Positions 38,665 through 48,658 of a DNA stretch of 64,000 nucleotides are shown here, one piece after another (position 1 is the stretch's first letter; every line of letters begins with the position of its first letter). Both the position numbers and the translations under genes were made by a program. Under the pieces are notes generated by a model. It had not been told where the DNA came from. It saw only the letters and a list, made by a program, of their open reading frames with translations, and ran no database searches. The stretch spans positions 3,016,001 to 3,080,000 of the forward strand of contig CP053680.1 of the NCBI GenBank assembly GCA_019623805.1, written 5' to 3'. The DNA is from Gammaproteobacteria bacterium (ex Lamellibrachia satsuma). Its GTDB lineage: Bacteria; Pseudomonadota; Gammaproteobacteria; Chromatiales; Chromatiaceae.

Positions 38665-41600
38665 TCAGTGAAGCAATGCATCGTTATCCACCTTGTCGAT
38701 TTGTTCAGGTAATAGATACTCTTCTGCATAGCGGGAATAGACGCCTGATGTCAGAAATAATTCATACAAGTGAGGACATATTTTATTCTCTTTGCTCATT
38801 TGACTCATAATTTTAAGTGCTGTGTTGACTGACTTTGATTTTTTATAGGGCCTGTCTGATGCTGTCAGAGCTTCAAAGATATCAGCAATCGTCATGATGC
38901 GTTCTGGGATAGAAATGGAGTCTGCGAAACGATGGCGTGGATATCCGCTTCCGTCAAGCTTTTCATGATGACTACCAGCCCAATCAGGGACATGCCGCAG
39001 TGCTTTTGGAAACGGAAGTTGCTTTAGCATGATGATGGTTTGTGTGATGTGCTCATTGATCTTAAAACGTTCTTCTTTTGTAAGCGTGCCGTGTTCAATA
39101 CTGAGGCTGTAAAGCTCACCCAGGTTAAAGGCATATTTCGGCGTATCCATTTGAAAACCATAGGGGTTGTCTGCAAAGGGGCCGAGCTTGTCTCTGTGAG
39201 GAATGATGTGTTCTGCTTTGTTTGCCAAAAGAGGTTCATTGGTGGGAAGTGTGGGTGGAGCCTCTTGTATGGACACCTTTCGAGACAGCTCCTTCGGTGA
39301 AATGCCAATACGATCATCCAGGTTGCGTCTCCATTTTTGTGTTGCTATTTCATTCAATCGTAATATCTTTTCAGCTGCCATGCTTTCTTCCCCGATATTG
39401 CATTCAGCCACAAAAGCATAGTCTTCACGGATTTTCTCAGTCTGAGTATTAAATCTCTCTTGCAGTACCTGTTTATTATTTTCTCCTTCTGAAAGTGCCT
39501 TGAGATAGCTAATCTCTGCATCCCGCCAAAGGAGTTCAAAGCGTAATCGTATCTCATGGATACGGTTATAGATGGTCTCCAATTTCGTTGCTTTATCTAC
39601 AACGTGTTCCGGTGTGGTGACTTTGCCACAATCATGCAGCCAGCTTGCAAGATAGAGTTCATACCACTGTTCTTCTGAAAGGGTGAATTCCCTGAATGGA
39701 GACGCTGTTGATAAGGTGGCCTCAATAGCCAGTTCATGCGCAAGGATTGGTACTCGTTGACAATGCCCGCTGGTGTAGTGCGACTTGGCATCAATGGCCC
39801 CAGCCAACATCTGGACGACGGCATCAAGCAGGTCTTTTTGTTCTTTTAGCAGACACCGGTTGTCGAGGGCAATTGCAGCGCTTGATGAGAGGGCCTCCAC
39901 AAAAGAGATTACCGCTGGGCTGAAGCCAATCAACTCGTCAGTGGTTGGATGACGGGCATTGATCAATTCTAGGACTCCGATGATTTCAGAGCGTTGATTG
40001 ATTAATGGAAGGGCCAGCATGGTAATGCACTGGTAGTCCTTTCTCTCGAATCGTTGTCGAATTTCACTACCGTCATCAAGGACAGACAGATCTTCAATGG
40101 CTAGAGTTTTACCAGAACGCACAACACTTTCAGTAACTGTAACGCGGCCCTTTGTCTTTTTATTGGATAGGATGATCGGCTGAATAGGAGGTTTATTCGC
40201 TGTTGATCCACCATAAAACTCATTTGTGTTGTCATTCCTGAAAATTGAAAATTCAAGTTTGTCTTCATCATCATTTAAAAGACAAATAGACCCCGAATCC
40301 GCATTACAAACTTGTTGAGCCTCAAGCAGAATCTTCTCCAGGAGGTGATCCATATTCTTCTCAGTTGAAAGCGCCTTGCCGATTTCAATAAATTGTTGGA
40401 TGGAAGTCTTCATGACTGACATGGTCACAGACAGAGTATGAATCTCGTTGATATGAGAATGCACATCAATGGGAGTATCCAGTTTCAGTTTTCGAATTTC
40501 CTGTGCCTCTTGAGCAAGAAGATGAATTGGAAGAGAGATACGCCGGGATATCCACCAGCCAATAAAAATGGATATAGAAAGCAGCGCCAAAGATATCTGT
40601 ACACTCTCAGATCGAATCTTTTCCAGCGGAGCCAGGAGTTCATCATGTGGGGAGAGAATCGCAAGATAGGCAGTTTCTCCACTTTGCAACGGTAACGGTG
40701 ACAGGGTTCCTATCCATTCCTGTGTCCCAGTTGAAATGTTTAAGCGCCTGTCTTGGCTGTCTGAAGTCAGTGTCTTAAATAGCTGATGCAAAACAGGATT
40801 GTGAAGATCAGACAAATGCGCAGTAATTAGAGATTCATGACCTCCCTCCCCAGCATGTCGGCTTACCTGTTTAATATCTGAGTAAGCGATTACAGTACCT
40901 TCAGAATCAAATACGACAACCTCTGTTGAAGGTGTAATCAGATGGCTCGATAATTCCGTCGAAATCTCATTAAGCCTGAGATCCACGGCTACAACTCCGG
41001 AGGTTTGCGGTAGACGCCTGGCCAGTGTAATGCCTACATCACGTGTAGTGAAAAAGATATACGGTGCAGTCTGTATTAGGTTTGCGCTGTTAATGGCTGT
41101 CTGATACCAGCTCCGTTTTCTGGGGTCATAGTTTGAATCAAGGCCGTCCTGGCGACCAATAGGTTTGAGATCCAAATCATAATAGACATAACTGATCTCC
41201 TGTTGGTCGTCTCCATGTTGCGCGCCGTACTGAACCATGAATGCAGTGTTAACAGGCAGGTTTGCGTTAGACCATTCATCTTTGCCCTCACGTATAGTCC
41301 TTACAAGATAGTGTTTCCCATCCGCATACCCAATGTAGATGGATGCCAAATAGGGATTTCCTCTCAGTGCGGCAATGAATGCATGAAACAGCTTTTGATG
41401 TTGTGCGGCTTCTGTGTTTTGTGCCTGTTCAAGCTCAGCAGTGATACTTACCAACATCGCTGCAGGTGAATAGATACCTTGAATACGTTCAGCTGTCTGC
41501 CGTTCAATGCGGTTGAACAGTTCTTGAGTGGCGGAGAGGGTGATGGTTTTGTTTTTTTCGAAGTTATACCAGGATATTGAAAGGCTGACAGAGCTAAGTA

Positions 41601-41727
41601 ACAAAGTAATAAGAAACCCAATGATTATCTGGAGCGGGAATTTCACAAGCTTTCTGGCGGATCTTTCAGAATGTTTCTGATGACCAGAAATCGGGATGTC
41701 TTGTGCAATACTTTCTGACACTTGCAT
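38665..41727 (-). CDS. dCache-HAMP-GAF-HD-GYP membrane sensor phosphodiesterase
   Basis: A 1020-residue protein. Order: TM helix about 26-50; dCache sensor about 60-365 with the YDPRKRSWYQTA signature; TM helix about 376-392; HAMP; GAF about 465-632; HD-GYP about 650-1000. The HD-GYP core has HDCGK and HHEKLDGSGYP, so it should hydrolyse cyclic di-GMP. There are about 190 residues between HDCGK and the KINEH segment, more than in a standard domain; the insert is helical and charged. The start is not clear: ATG 41727 gives a normal N-terminus, and the open frame to 42057 adds 110 residues that enter the divergent gene's upstream region. It is divergent from the calcium-repeat protein. Confidence 0.88.
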   Translation of the reverse strand: MQVSESIAQDIPISGHQKHSERSARKLVKFPLQIIIGFLITLLLSSVSLSISWYNFEKNKTITLSATQELFNRIERQTAERIQGIYSPAAMLVSITAELEQAQNTEAAQHQKLFHAFIAALRGNPYLASIYIGYADGKHYLVRTIREGKDEWSNANLPVNTAFMVQYGAQHGDDQQEISYVYYDLDLKPIGRQDGLDSNYDPRKRSWYQTAINSANLIQTAPYIFFTTRDVGITLARRLPQTSGVVAVDLRLNEISTELSSHLITPSTEVVVFDSEGTVIAYSDIKQVSRHAGEGGHESLITAHLSDLHNPVLHQLFKTLTSDSQDRRLNISTGTQEWIGTLSPLPLQSGETAYLAILSPHDELLAPLEKIRSESVQISLALLSISIFIGWWISRRISLPIHLLAQEAQEIRKLKLDTPIDVHSHINEIHTLSVTMSVMKTSIQQFIEIGKALSTEKNMDHLLEKILLEAQQVCNADSGSICLLNDDEDKLEFSIFRNDNTNEFYGGSTANKPPIQPIILSNKKTKGRVTVTESVVRSGKTLAIEDLSVLDDGSEIRQRFERKDYQCITMLALPLINQRSEIIGVLELINARHPTTDELIGFSPAVISFVEALSSSAAIALDNRCLLKEQKDLLDAVVQMLAGAIDAKSHYTSGHCQRVPILAHELAIEATLSTASPFREFTLSEEQWYELYLASWLHDCGKVTTPEHVVDKATKLETIYNRIHEIRLRFELLWRDAEISYLKALSEGENNKQVLQERFNTQTEKIREDYAFVAECNIGEESMAAEKILRLNEIATQKWRRNLDDRIGISPKELSRKVSIQEAPPTLPTNEPLLANKAEHIIPHRDKLGPFADNPYGFQMDTPKYAFNLGELYSLSIEHGTLTKEERFKINEHITQTIIMLKQLPFPKALRHVPDWAGSHHEKLDGSGYPRHRFADSISIPERIMTIADIFEALTASDRPYKKSKSVNTALKIMSQMSKENKICPHLYELFLTSGVYSRYAEEYLLPEQIDKVDNDALLH

Positions 41728-42117
41728 CTCCAACAGTAAGATCGAATACTCTGTTACTTCCAAACCTTCAAGCTGAATATAGCAGCCTGTGCTGAGGAAT
41801 GTTTGTCCAGAAACACTCTCTGCCGATTGTTTTGGATAATACTCGCCAAAGTTCTGAAAATATTGAGTGGCACAGGAAAGATTTCTATTTGGATAAGCCT
41901 GAAGTGGAATGATCACAAGAGGGTCAAAAAACGGATCGTGATACAGACCCCCAACATTTTGTTGATCTGCGTCATTATCTTTCTCCAGTGTTGTCTTAGA
42001 TTGAAAGTAGAGGCGTTTTATTCGTCTCGTCGCTTCGCTTCGCTTATCTGTACGCATACAGAATCCGAAGAGGGAATTTCAGGTGTAGATATTTCCAGGG
42101 AAATGGGGGAGGATCCG
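41728..42117. other. Divergent intergenic region between HD-GYP and PKD protein genes
   Basis: 390 bp that I treat as non-coding. It must carry both promoters. Frames run through it on both strands, but both lack an upstream ribosome site and sensible N-termini. It ends with GGGGGAGG before ATG 42118. I found no cyclic-di-GMP riboswitch signature. Confidence 0.5.
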
Positions 42118-45051
42118 ATGAAAACAATCATTTTAGCGCTTGCGCTTGTGGGGACGCTTGTCGCGCCTTTTACTGCTCTGTCCGAAGATACACCACTGGA
42201 TAACACGGCATGGACTACATCCGAGTCATCTTGGTGGTGGAGCTTGTGGCCCGATCCGACTTGTGACGGCCAGGCATTTCATCTCATTGACGGTGCCTAC
42301 ACCTATTCCTATCCTGCAGACCCCTGTGGTCGGGGCAGGAGTTTTTTTTCACCAGCCAATGCGATCGACAATCACGGTGAGTGGTTCCATATCGATTTCG
42401 GAGCGTCTCTGACTCTGACTCGTATCCGCTTCTATCAGTTTGTCGAAAATACACTGATGTCCTCTTTGCCGGGGACAGACAAGTATTCCCGTTACATCAA
42501 TGAGATGCGATTCACCTTTTCCGATGGGACTGAGGAACTTGTGGCCTTCCCTCCAGGCACGCCATTTTCAACAAGAGAGTCAGTAACCTATGCTGATTTC
42601 ACCACACCGCACACCACCGACTCGATTCGTGCCGCCATCGTCAGTTTCCATAATGACTATTCACTGGCTGGTTTGTATGCATTGGAGATCGACTTCTTCG
42701 GAGCCGTAGGTGATCCCGATGACCTGGATGGCGATGGTGTCGTCAACGCCGAAGACAACTGTCCGTTAAGTGCCAATCCGGATCAGCTCGATATGGATCA
42801 CGATGGTATCGGAAACATTTGTGACGACGATGTCGATGGTGATGAGTTCGCCAACGCCGATGATAATTGTCCTGAAGCTGCCAACCCCTTGCAGTCTGAT
42901 GGTGATCTGGACGGCATTGGTGATGCCTGCGATCCCGAATGTAATCCCCGGCTGACCGTCAAGGATGGCTGGATCGGCAACCAGTCTTCATGGTGGCTGC
43001 AGCCCTGGCGCAACACTTGCGATGGAAAGGCGCAGAACGCCATAGACGGCAACTACCGCTTTACCTACAGCAACTACTGGGCCTGCAATGGTGACCTGAG
43101 TCCGCGCAGTTTCTTCGCTCCCCGCTTCACAGGTACTGACGTGGGTACCTGGATGCAGGTGGAGTTTCCCGAGGTCTACACCATCAACGGCATCACCTTG
43201 TCGCAGATCAGGGAACGGACCTACTTTTCCGGCTTGGTGAGACCCCATAAGTACGGTGCCTACCTGAAGGATGCCACGGTTGCATTCTCCGACGGCAGCA
43301 GTGTGGAGGTCACCTTTCCGCAGCAGCTGGAGGCAAGCGTGACTTTTCCTGAGATCGCCACCCAGTCGGTGCATATCACCGCACGCAGTTTCCATCCCAC
43401 GGTAACCACCAATCCGGCCTGGTTGGTGGTGGAGGCGGATTTCGCAGGAGCACCGGGTGACGTGGATCTCAATCTGGAGATCTGCAGTGAACCAGCCCCG
43501 CCACCACCGGACACCGATGGTGATGGTGTGCCTGATCACCTGGATGCCTTCCCCAACGATCCCACCGAGTGGTCCGATGTGGATGGTGACGGTATCGGTG
43601 ACAATGCCGATCCGGATGACGACAATGACGGTATTCCGGACGACGAGGACACCAATCCCACCGAGGCAGATGCTCTGGAGGACAGTGACGGAGACGGTAT
43701 TCCCAACCAGGATGATCCCGACGATGACAACGACGGCGTGCTCGATGAAGACGACGCCTTTTCCAAGGATCCGACGGAATGGGCCGATACTGACGGTGAC
43801 GGCGTTGGTGACAACAGTGATAACTGCATCACCGGCTACAACCCGGATCAGGCCGATGCAGACAACGACGGTATCGGTGATCCTTGCGACCGGCCGATCG
43901 CCAATGCCGGGATGGATCAGGCAGCCCACCCGGGTACGGTAGTCACCCTGGACGGGACCGGCAGCACTGACCCCGATGAAGAGTACCCGCTGCTGTTCGC
44001 CTGGCAGCTGATCTCTTCGCCATCTGGCAGTCTTTCCACCGTGCAAAATCCGGCTTCGGCAACACCTTCGCTGACACCGGATCTGATGGGTGATTATCTG
44101 CTCGAACTTAGTGTCACTGATCAGCAGGGACACGTCAGTGACACTGATAAGGTGATGGTCAGTACGGTCAACACAGCGCCGGTAGCCGACGCGGGTGAAG
44201 ACCTGGCGATCACCCAAACGGGGCAGTGGATCGCGCTGAGCGGTCTGGCCAGTTACGACCTGGATGGTGATGATCTGATCGAGTTCCAATGGATGCTGGT
44301 CTCCAAACCGGACGGCAGTGTTGCCGAACCTACGCCGGCAGATACGGCGGAAACCCTGTTTCTTGCCGATCTCTACGGTAGCTATGTGTTTGAGCTGACA
44401 GTGACCGATGCCTATTACGCAGTGAGTGAACCGGACCAGGTGACGGTCAGTCTTGAAAATGTGCAGCCGGTGGCCGACGCAGGGGACAACCTGTCTGTCT
44501 ATGTTGGAGAGAGTGTCAGCCTGGACGGAACGGGTAGTCACGATGCCAATGGTGGTCCGCTGACCTATCGTTGGTCGCTGGTGCTCAAGCCGGATGGCAG
44601 TGGTGCAGAGCTGGCAACCCCGGATCAAGCGGTGACGGTCTTTACGGCTGACCTTGCTGGAACCTACCTGGCCAGCCTTATAGTGAACGATGGCTTGCTG
44701 GACAGTGATCCGAGCAGCGTGACGGTTACCGCCCTGACCTTGCAGGATGAGCTTGTGACATTGGTGCAGGATGTCATGGAGAGGATTAATGGTTTCGACT
44801 CGTCGGTGTTCAAGAACAAGAACCTGGCAAAGCCGTTTACCAATAAGCTCAATGCGGTGTTGTCGAAGATAGATAACGGGGACTACGCTGATGCGCTCAA
44901 CAAACTTGAGCACGATATCCTGCCAAAGATCGACGGTTGCGCCACTTCCGGGCAGCCCGACAAGCAGGATTGGTTGACGACCTGTGAGGCCCAGGACGAG
45001 GTCTATCCGTTGGTTCAACAGGCGATTGAACTGCTCCGCTCGTTGATCTGA
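42118..45051 (+). CDS. Secreted TSP3/PKD repeat protein with two discoidin-like modules
   Basis: A 977-residue surface or secreted protein. Signal peptide ([20 protein letters not shown]); module A about 25-195 and module B about 278-460, related to each other and discoidin-like (CDGxAxxxIDG, WxxxxFxxxxTxxxI); TSP3 calcium repeats about 198-273 and 465-590 (DxDxDGxxD); three PKD domains about 591-875; a C-terminal helical segment about 876-977 that resembles a FIMAH-type domain ([19 protein letters not shown]). GGAGG six bases before ATG 42118 fixes the start; the longer frame from 41803 has no ribosome site. It is divergent from the HD-GYP gene, so cyclic-di-GMP control of this adhesin-like protein is plausible. 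Confidence 0.88.
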   Translation: MKTIILALALVGTLVAPFTALSEDTPLDNTAWTTSESSWWWSLWPDPTCDGQAFHLIDGAYTYSYPADPCGRGRSFFSPANAIDNHGEWFHIDFGASLTLTRIRFYQFVENTLMSSLPGTDKYSRYINEMRFTFSDGTEELVAFPPGTPFSTRESVTYADFTTPHTTDSIRAAIVSFHNDYSLAGLYALEIDFFGAVGDPDDLDGDGVVNAEDNCPLSANPDQLDMDHDGIGNICDDDVDGDEFANADDNCPEAANPLQSDGDLDGIGDACDPECNPRLTVKDGWIGNQSSWWLQPWRNTCDGKAQNAIDGNYRFTYSNYWACNGDLSPRSFFAPRFTGTDVGTWMQVEFPEVYTINGITLSQIRERTYFSGLVRPHKYGAYLKDATVAFSDGSSVEVTFPQQLEASVTFPEIATQSVHITARSFHPTVTTNPAWLVVEADFAGAPGDVDLNLEICSEPAPPPPDTDGDGVPDHLDAFPNDPTEWSDVDGDGIGDNADPDDDNDGIPDDEDTNPTEADALEDSDGDGIPNQDDPDDDNDGVLDEDDAFSKDPTEWADTDGDGVGDNSDNCITGYNPDQADADNDGIGDPCDRPIANAGMDQAAHPGTVVTLDGTGSTDPDEEYPLLFAWQLISSPSGSLSTVQNPASATPSLTPDLMGDYLLELSVTDQQGHVSDTDKVMVSTVNTAPVADAGEDLAITQTGQWIALSGLASYDLDGDDLIEFQWMLVSKPDGSVAEPTPADTAETLFLADLYGSYVFELTVTDAYYAVSEPDQVTVSLENVQPVADAGDNLSVYVGESVSLDGTGSHDANGGPLTYRWSLVLKPDGSGAELATPDQAVTVFTADLAGTYLASLIVNDGLLDSDPSSVTVTALTLQDELVTLVQDVMERINGFDSSVFKNKNLAKPFTNKLNAVLSKIDNGDYADALNKLEHDILPKIDGCATSGQPDKQDWLTTCEAQDEVYPLVQQAIELLRSLI

Positions 45052-45091
45052 GTTGGGATGTTTCCGGGGCAGTCAGGGAGGAGTGCCCCGG

Positions 45092-47062
45092 CTAAACAAC
45101 CCGCTCGTTTCCCCCGTCAATCGGGATCTGCGCGGCTGTGGTTTTGGCGAACAGCGGGCCACAGAGTTCAGCGGTGAGTTCTGCCACGTCGTGGCTGGTA
45201 ATCTCTGTCTTCAGCAGATTTCTCGTTTTGTAGTCCTGCACGCTCATGCCGTAGTGGCTGGCGCGGGCCTGCAGTACTTCCTGGGTCCAGATGCCGGTGT
45301 CGAAAACGGCATCGGGATGCAGGATGTTGATGCGAATGCCGTCTTTGGCCCACTCCAGTGCCACAATCCGGGACAGCTGGGTGAGTGCGGATTTTGATGC
45401 GGAGTAGGCTGCTGCGCCCGCACCTGGTGCAGGTACGTTTTTTGATCCGATCACCACTACCCGGCCATTGCTCGGCGCCTGTTTCAGCAGAGGGTGAGAT
45501 GATCGTAACAGGGCCAGATTGGCATTCAGGTTGACCTGCATGACCTGGTTCCACTCGTCGTCGGGAAGTTCCGCCACAGGGCAGCCACCGGGAAACATAC
45601 CCGCATTCAGCACCAACATGTCTAGCCCGCCGAATGCGAGCACCGATTTCTTTATTGACTGCTGCAGTGCAGTGTTGTCGGTGATGTCGCAGCACATGCC
45701 GAGAAAATCCGGCCGTTGGTAGAGGGTTTCGATGACAGGATCGATATCCAGACCCACCACTGCAGCCCCCCGTGCCAAAAGTGAATCCACGCATGCCTTA
45801 CCGATGCCGGAAGCGGCGCCGGTCACGAGTGCGACCTCACCCTGAAACTGTGGTGCCTTTCCACCTTTGCGCAGTTTAGCCTGCTCCAGTTCCCAGTACT
45901 CCACATCGAAGATGTCCCGTGCGGGCAGGGCGCGCCAGCCGCCGAGTCGTTCGGCGCGCTGAATGATCTCGATGGTGTGACGATAGATGTCGGAGATGAT
46001 CTTCGCTTCTTTGGGACTCTTTCCGATGGTAAGCAGTCCAAGTGTCTGATCCAGCACCACCCGGGGGGCTGGGTCGAGCATCTTCACTGGTGTGCGGGAC
46101 TGGGGCGATTGCTTGTCGAAATATTGGCGATAGTCCCGGACATAGCTTTCTACATCGCGACCCAACTGAGGAAGGCGCTTGGTGCGGATGACATGATCCG
46201 GTGTCGCCGGTCCCTGCTGCGAGATCACAGTGAGGTCATCCCGTTGGCAGAAGGCCATTTCATCTGGCTTGCGATGACTGCGCAGTACTACAGGAAAACC
46301 GGCGGCAGAGGAGATGCCGCGGCGCAGTGACGCCAACGCAATCGGGTCTGCTGCAGTCGCTTCATAGGCAGGCTCAGGCAGTTCCCAGGCTCCCTCGGCA
46401 TGAAGGTATCTCTCCGCCCGGTCAACCAGTTCTATCATGCGTTCATAGGAGGCCTTGGCAGTGTCGCCAAAGGTGAAGAGACCGTGGTTCATCAGCACCA
46501 TGCCGAGGGTGCCCTCATGGGCCTCTTTTGTGAATTGCTCCGCTACAGTCCGCGCCAGGTCGAAGCCGGGCATCACGTAGGGGATGACCACCAGGTCGTC
46601 GCCGTAGAGCTCGCGGATGCGTGCTTCACCGTCCGGGGTGTTGGTGATGGTAACCAGGGCGTCGGCATGGGTATGGTCGACAAATTTGTAAGGCAGCGCC
46701 GCATGCAGGATCGCCTCCACGGAGGCAGTCGGGGCTGAGGCAATGGTCTGCTGGGTCTTGAGCTGATTGACCATCTCCAGGTCTGAGAGTGACTCCAGGG
46801 TTGCCAGCTTTAGCAGATGCGCCATACGGACCGGGGTGTAACCCTCGGCTTCGATTGTGGCCAGATCCCAGCCGCTGCCCTTGACGTAGAGGATCTCCTC
46901 TTCATCTCCGAAGAGATCGGGCTGGCGGATTTTTACCGAGGTGTTGCCACCTCCGTGCAGCACCAGTGAGGGATCGCTCCCCAACAGCCTTGAGCTGTAG
47001 ACCCGCAGTTGCAGATCATCGGTGAATCGGGCGGCTTCGGTATCGTTCCAGAGACTTTTCAT
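45092..47062 (-). CDS. Bifunctional aldolase/short-chain dehydrogenase
   Basis: A 656-residue fusion. Residues about 1-370 are a class II aldolase/RhaD-like part with GGGNTSVK, THADALVTI and MNHGLFTFG zinc and substrate motifs. Residues about 390-656 are a short-chain dehydrogenase with VTGAASGIGKA, NAGMFPGG and YSASKSAL (catalytic Tyr and Lys). Such fusions act on deoxy-sugar or methylpentose derivatives. It stands alone between the PKD gene and the DsrE-like gene. No sugar transporter or regulator is adjacent, so the natural substrate is open. Confidence 0.93.
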   Translation of the reverse strand: MKSLWNDTEAARFTDDLQLRVYSSRLLGSDPSLVLHGGGNTSVKIRQPDLFGDEEEILYVKGSGWDLATIEAEGYTPVRMAHLLKLATLESLSDLEMVNQLKTQQTIASAPTASVEAILHAALPYKFVDHTHADALVTITNTPDGEARIRELYGDDLVVIPYVMPGFDLARTVAEQFTKEAHEGTLGMVLMNHGLFTFGDTAKASYERMIELVDRAERYLHAEGAWELPEPAYEATAADPIALASLRRGISSAAGFPVVLRSHRKPDEMAFCQRDDLTVISQQGPATPDHVIRTKRLPQLGRDVESYVRDYRQYFDKQSPQSRTPVKMLDPAPRVVLDQTLGLLTIGKSPKEAKIISDIYRHTIEIIQRAERLGGWRALPARDIFDVEYWELEQAKLRKGGKAPQFQGEVALVTGAASGIGKACVDSLLARGAAVVGLDIDPVIETLYQRPDFLGMCCDITDNTALQQSIKKSVLAFGGLDMLVLNAGMFPGGCPVAELPDDEWNQVMQVNLNANLALLRSSHPLLKQAPSNGRVVVIGSKNVPAPGAGAAAYSASKSALTQLSRIVALEWAKDGIRINILHPDAVFDTGIWTQEVLQARASHYGMSVQDYKTRNLLKTEITSHDVAELTAELCGPLFAKTTAAQIPIDGGNERVV

Positions 47063-47098
47063 GGGCTTGCGAGTTTGAATCCTGGCTGTTATGTGTTC

Positions 47099-47158
47099 GT
47101 AGAAGCGGCGCCCCCGCCGCGATTTGTCTATCTACGGAGTCATCGTGGTGGGTTGGTA
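47099..47158. repeat. REP-like palindromic element, copy 2 (degenerate)
   Basis: Shares GTAGNAGCGGCGCC at the left arm and the loop-plus-arm sequence of 20626-20694, but the right arm is mutated (GTGGTGGGTTGGTAGA). It lies between the aldolase gene and the DsrE-like gene. Confidence 0.6.
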
Positions 47159-47195
47159 GATTCGTTTTATACAGCAAACAAATCTGACTGGGGGT

Positions 47196-47681
47196 TCATA
47201 ATTCCCGTTCAACGACGATCAGCTTGTAACCCAGTTCCAGATATTGGTTGATCTGTGCAGGACCGGAAGGCGCCACATCCACATAGTCGGGGAAGTCCTC
47301 ATCGGCGTCGCCATACCAGCTGGCATGGGTGCCGCAGACGTGTACATCCACCCTCTGATCCTGGGTGAGTGACTGGACGATTTCGTGGGCCTCGGGGAAG
47401 GCATCCCGGTCGGATGATTTCAGGGCAAACATCTCCGGGCCGTGGGTGACAACGGCAATATCGAGATCGGGGAAGCGCGCGCGCAGTGCCTTGATGTGAC
47501 GCAGGGTTTGGGGAATCGCCCAACCGAGATCATCCACGTCGCTCTCCAGAATCTCGAACACCACTCCATCAGGGGCTGTTTCGGATCGCAACAGGCGGTT
47601 GACCTCGGAAGCCTGCAGGACTGAACAAAAGAGCAGCGTGGCTGCCAGGAATAGAATCAGCGCTCCACGGTGACCTTGCAT
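47196..47681 (-). CDS. Exported DsrE/DsrF-like protein
   Basis: A 161-residue protein with an N-terminal signal sequence (GALILFLAATLLFCSVLQA) and a DsrE/F-like alpha/beta domain. The segment VDVHVCGTHASW carries a Cys at the position of the DsrE sulfur-binding Cys. DsrE-like domains usually work in cytoplasmic persulfide relay, so the export signal is unusual. It begins 11 bp after fabA and probably shares its transcript. It supports a sulfur-oxidising lifestyle but no dsr operon is here. Confidence 0.75.
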   Translation of the reverse strand: MQGHRGALILFLAATLLFCSVLQASEVNRLLRSETAPDGVVFEILESDVDDLGWAIPQTLRHIKALRARFPDLDIAVVTHGPEMFALKSSDRDAFPEAHEIVQSLTQDQRVDVHVCGTHASWYGDADEDFPDYVDVAPSGPAQINQYLELGYKLIVVEREL

Positions 47682-47692
47682 AACGACCGGAT

Positions 47693-48208
47693 TTAAAAGT
47701 TTTCTGTCGAGGTAAAGAGGCCGACCCGCAGATCCTTGGCGGTGTAGATCTCCCTGCCATCCACCTTCATCACGCCGTCGGCCACGCCGAGAACCAGTTT
47801 GCGGCTGATGACCCGTTTCATATTGATATGGTAGGTCACCTTTTTAGCTTTCGGCAGTACCTGGCCTGTGAATTTGACCTCGCCAACTCCTAATGCGCGA
47901 CCGTGGCCTGGGTTGCCGATCCAGCCCAGAAAGAAGCCCACCAACTGCCACATGGCATCGAGTCCAAGACAACCTGGCATCACCGGGTCACCGGGGAAGT
48001 GACAGTCGAAAAACCAGAGATCCGGGTTGATATCCAATTCAGCGAGTATTTCACCTTTGCCGTTCTCCCCCCCCTCGTCGGAGATGTTGATGATGCGATC
48101 CATCATCAGCATGTTGGGCGTGGGTAACTGGGCGTTGCCGGGGCCGAACATCTCGCCGCGTCCGCAGGCAAGCAGTTCATCACGGGTAAAAGAGGGCTGT
48201 TTCGTCAT
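47693..48208 (-). CDS. fabA: 3-hydroxydecanoyl-ACP dehydratase/isomerase
   Basis: A 171-residue enzyme that makes trans- and cis-decenoyl-ACP in unsaturated fatty acid synthesis. The active-site His is in [12 protein letters not shown], and the catalytic Asp is in [11 protein letters not shown]. The length matches FabA. It is the only fatty-acid gene seen; the usual partner fabB is absent from this window. Confidence 0.96.
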   Translation of the reverse strand: MTKQPSFTRDELLACGRGEMFGPGNAQLPTPNMLMMDRIINISDEGGENGKGEILAELDINPDLWFFDCHFPGDPVMPGCLGLDAMWQLVGFFLGWIGNPGHGRALGVGEVKFTGQVLPKAKKVTYHINMKRVISRKLVLGVADGVMKVDGREIYTAKDLRVGLFTSTENF

Positions 48209-48658
48209 TCTGGGAGCCTTGGTTTGATTACAGCAGCAAAGGTGCTCAAAGCCGGGTAGTTTCCTTGTTTATGGCTGGTTGTGTCAAATGCTTCATTGGT
48301 GGACGGGGTGATGATGTATCGGATGTGAGTGACAGGGGAATAGCTGTTGTTGCAGGGTTTGCGAATGAAAGAAACACCTATAGCATGTAGGTGTTTACAA
48401 AGCTTACATATTACGTCATTCTTAAACCGAATATAAAAGGGAGGAGTGCGGTAATGTTTTATTCGGTAAGAGAGAATGGCCGGCTATGGAAAGAGTGTAA
48501 GAATCTGTGGCGACCCTCGTCACCGCCAATCCGTTTGATACCCAAGAAGACCCGATAATTTTCGAGCAGTTGCCCATCCAGGATGGGTGCGCTCGCGCGT
48601 GCGTTTGGCACGAAGACCGAATCGCTATCGTGATGGATATAGACCTGAAGGAAATACC
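48209..48658. other. 450-bp intergenic region upstream of the giant surface protein
   Basis: I see no convincing gene; a minus-strand frame at 48422-48673 runs across the downstream start region and lacks coding character. A perfect 9-bp inverted repeat (AAACACCTA, then seven bases, then TAGGTGTTT) lies at 48372-48396 and is operator-like. AAGGAA before ATG 48659 is the ribosome site. The region may carry a long 5' leader. Confidence 0.5.
48372..48396. promoter_or_regulatory. Perfect 9-bp inverted repeat with 7-bp spacer
   Basis: AAACACCTA and TAGGTGTTT surround TAGCATG. It sits between fabA and the surface-protein gene. It is not the FabR or FadR consensus as I know it. Hairpin or operator function is unproven. 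Confidence 0.4.

Noticed and set aside
41728..42057. 110-residue N-terminal extension of the HD-GYP protein
   Set aside because: It runs into the divergent gene's upstream region, has no ribosome site and does not resemble a membrane-sensor N-terminus. It remains possible but ATG 41727 is simpler.
41728..42117. Cyclic-di-GMP riboswitch upstream of the PKD protein gene
   Set aside because: The conserved core sequences of the GEMM riboswitch classes were not seen in this stretch.
42988..45018. 676-codon minus-strand open frame
   Set aside because: It is the antisense of the TSP3/PKD coding sequence; calcium-repeat DNA with GAT/GAC codons leaves the opposite strand open. It has no ribosome site or family motif.
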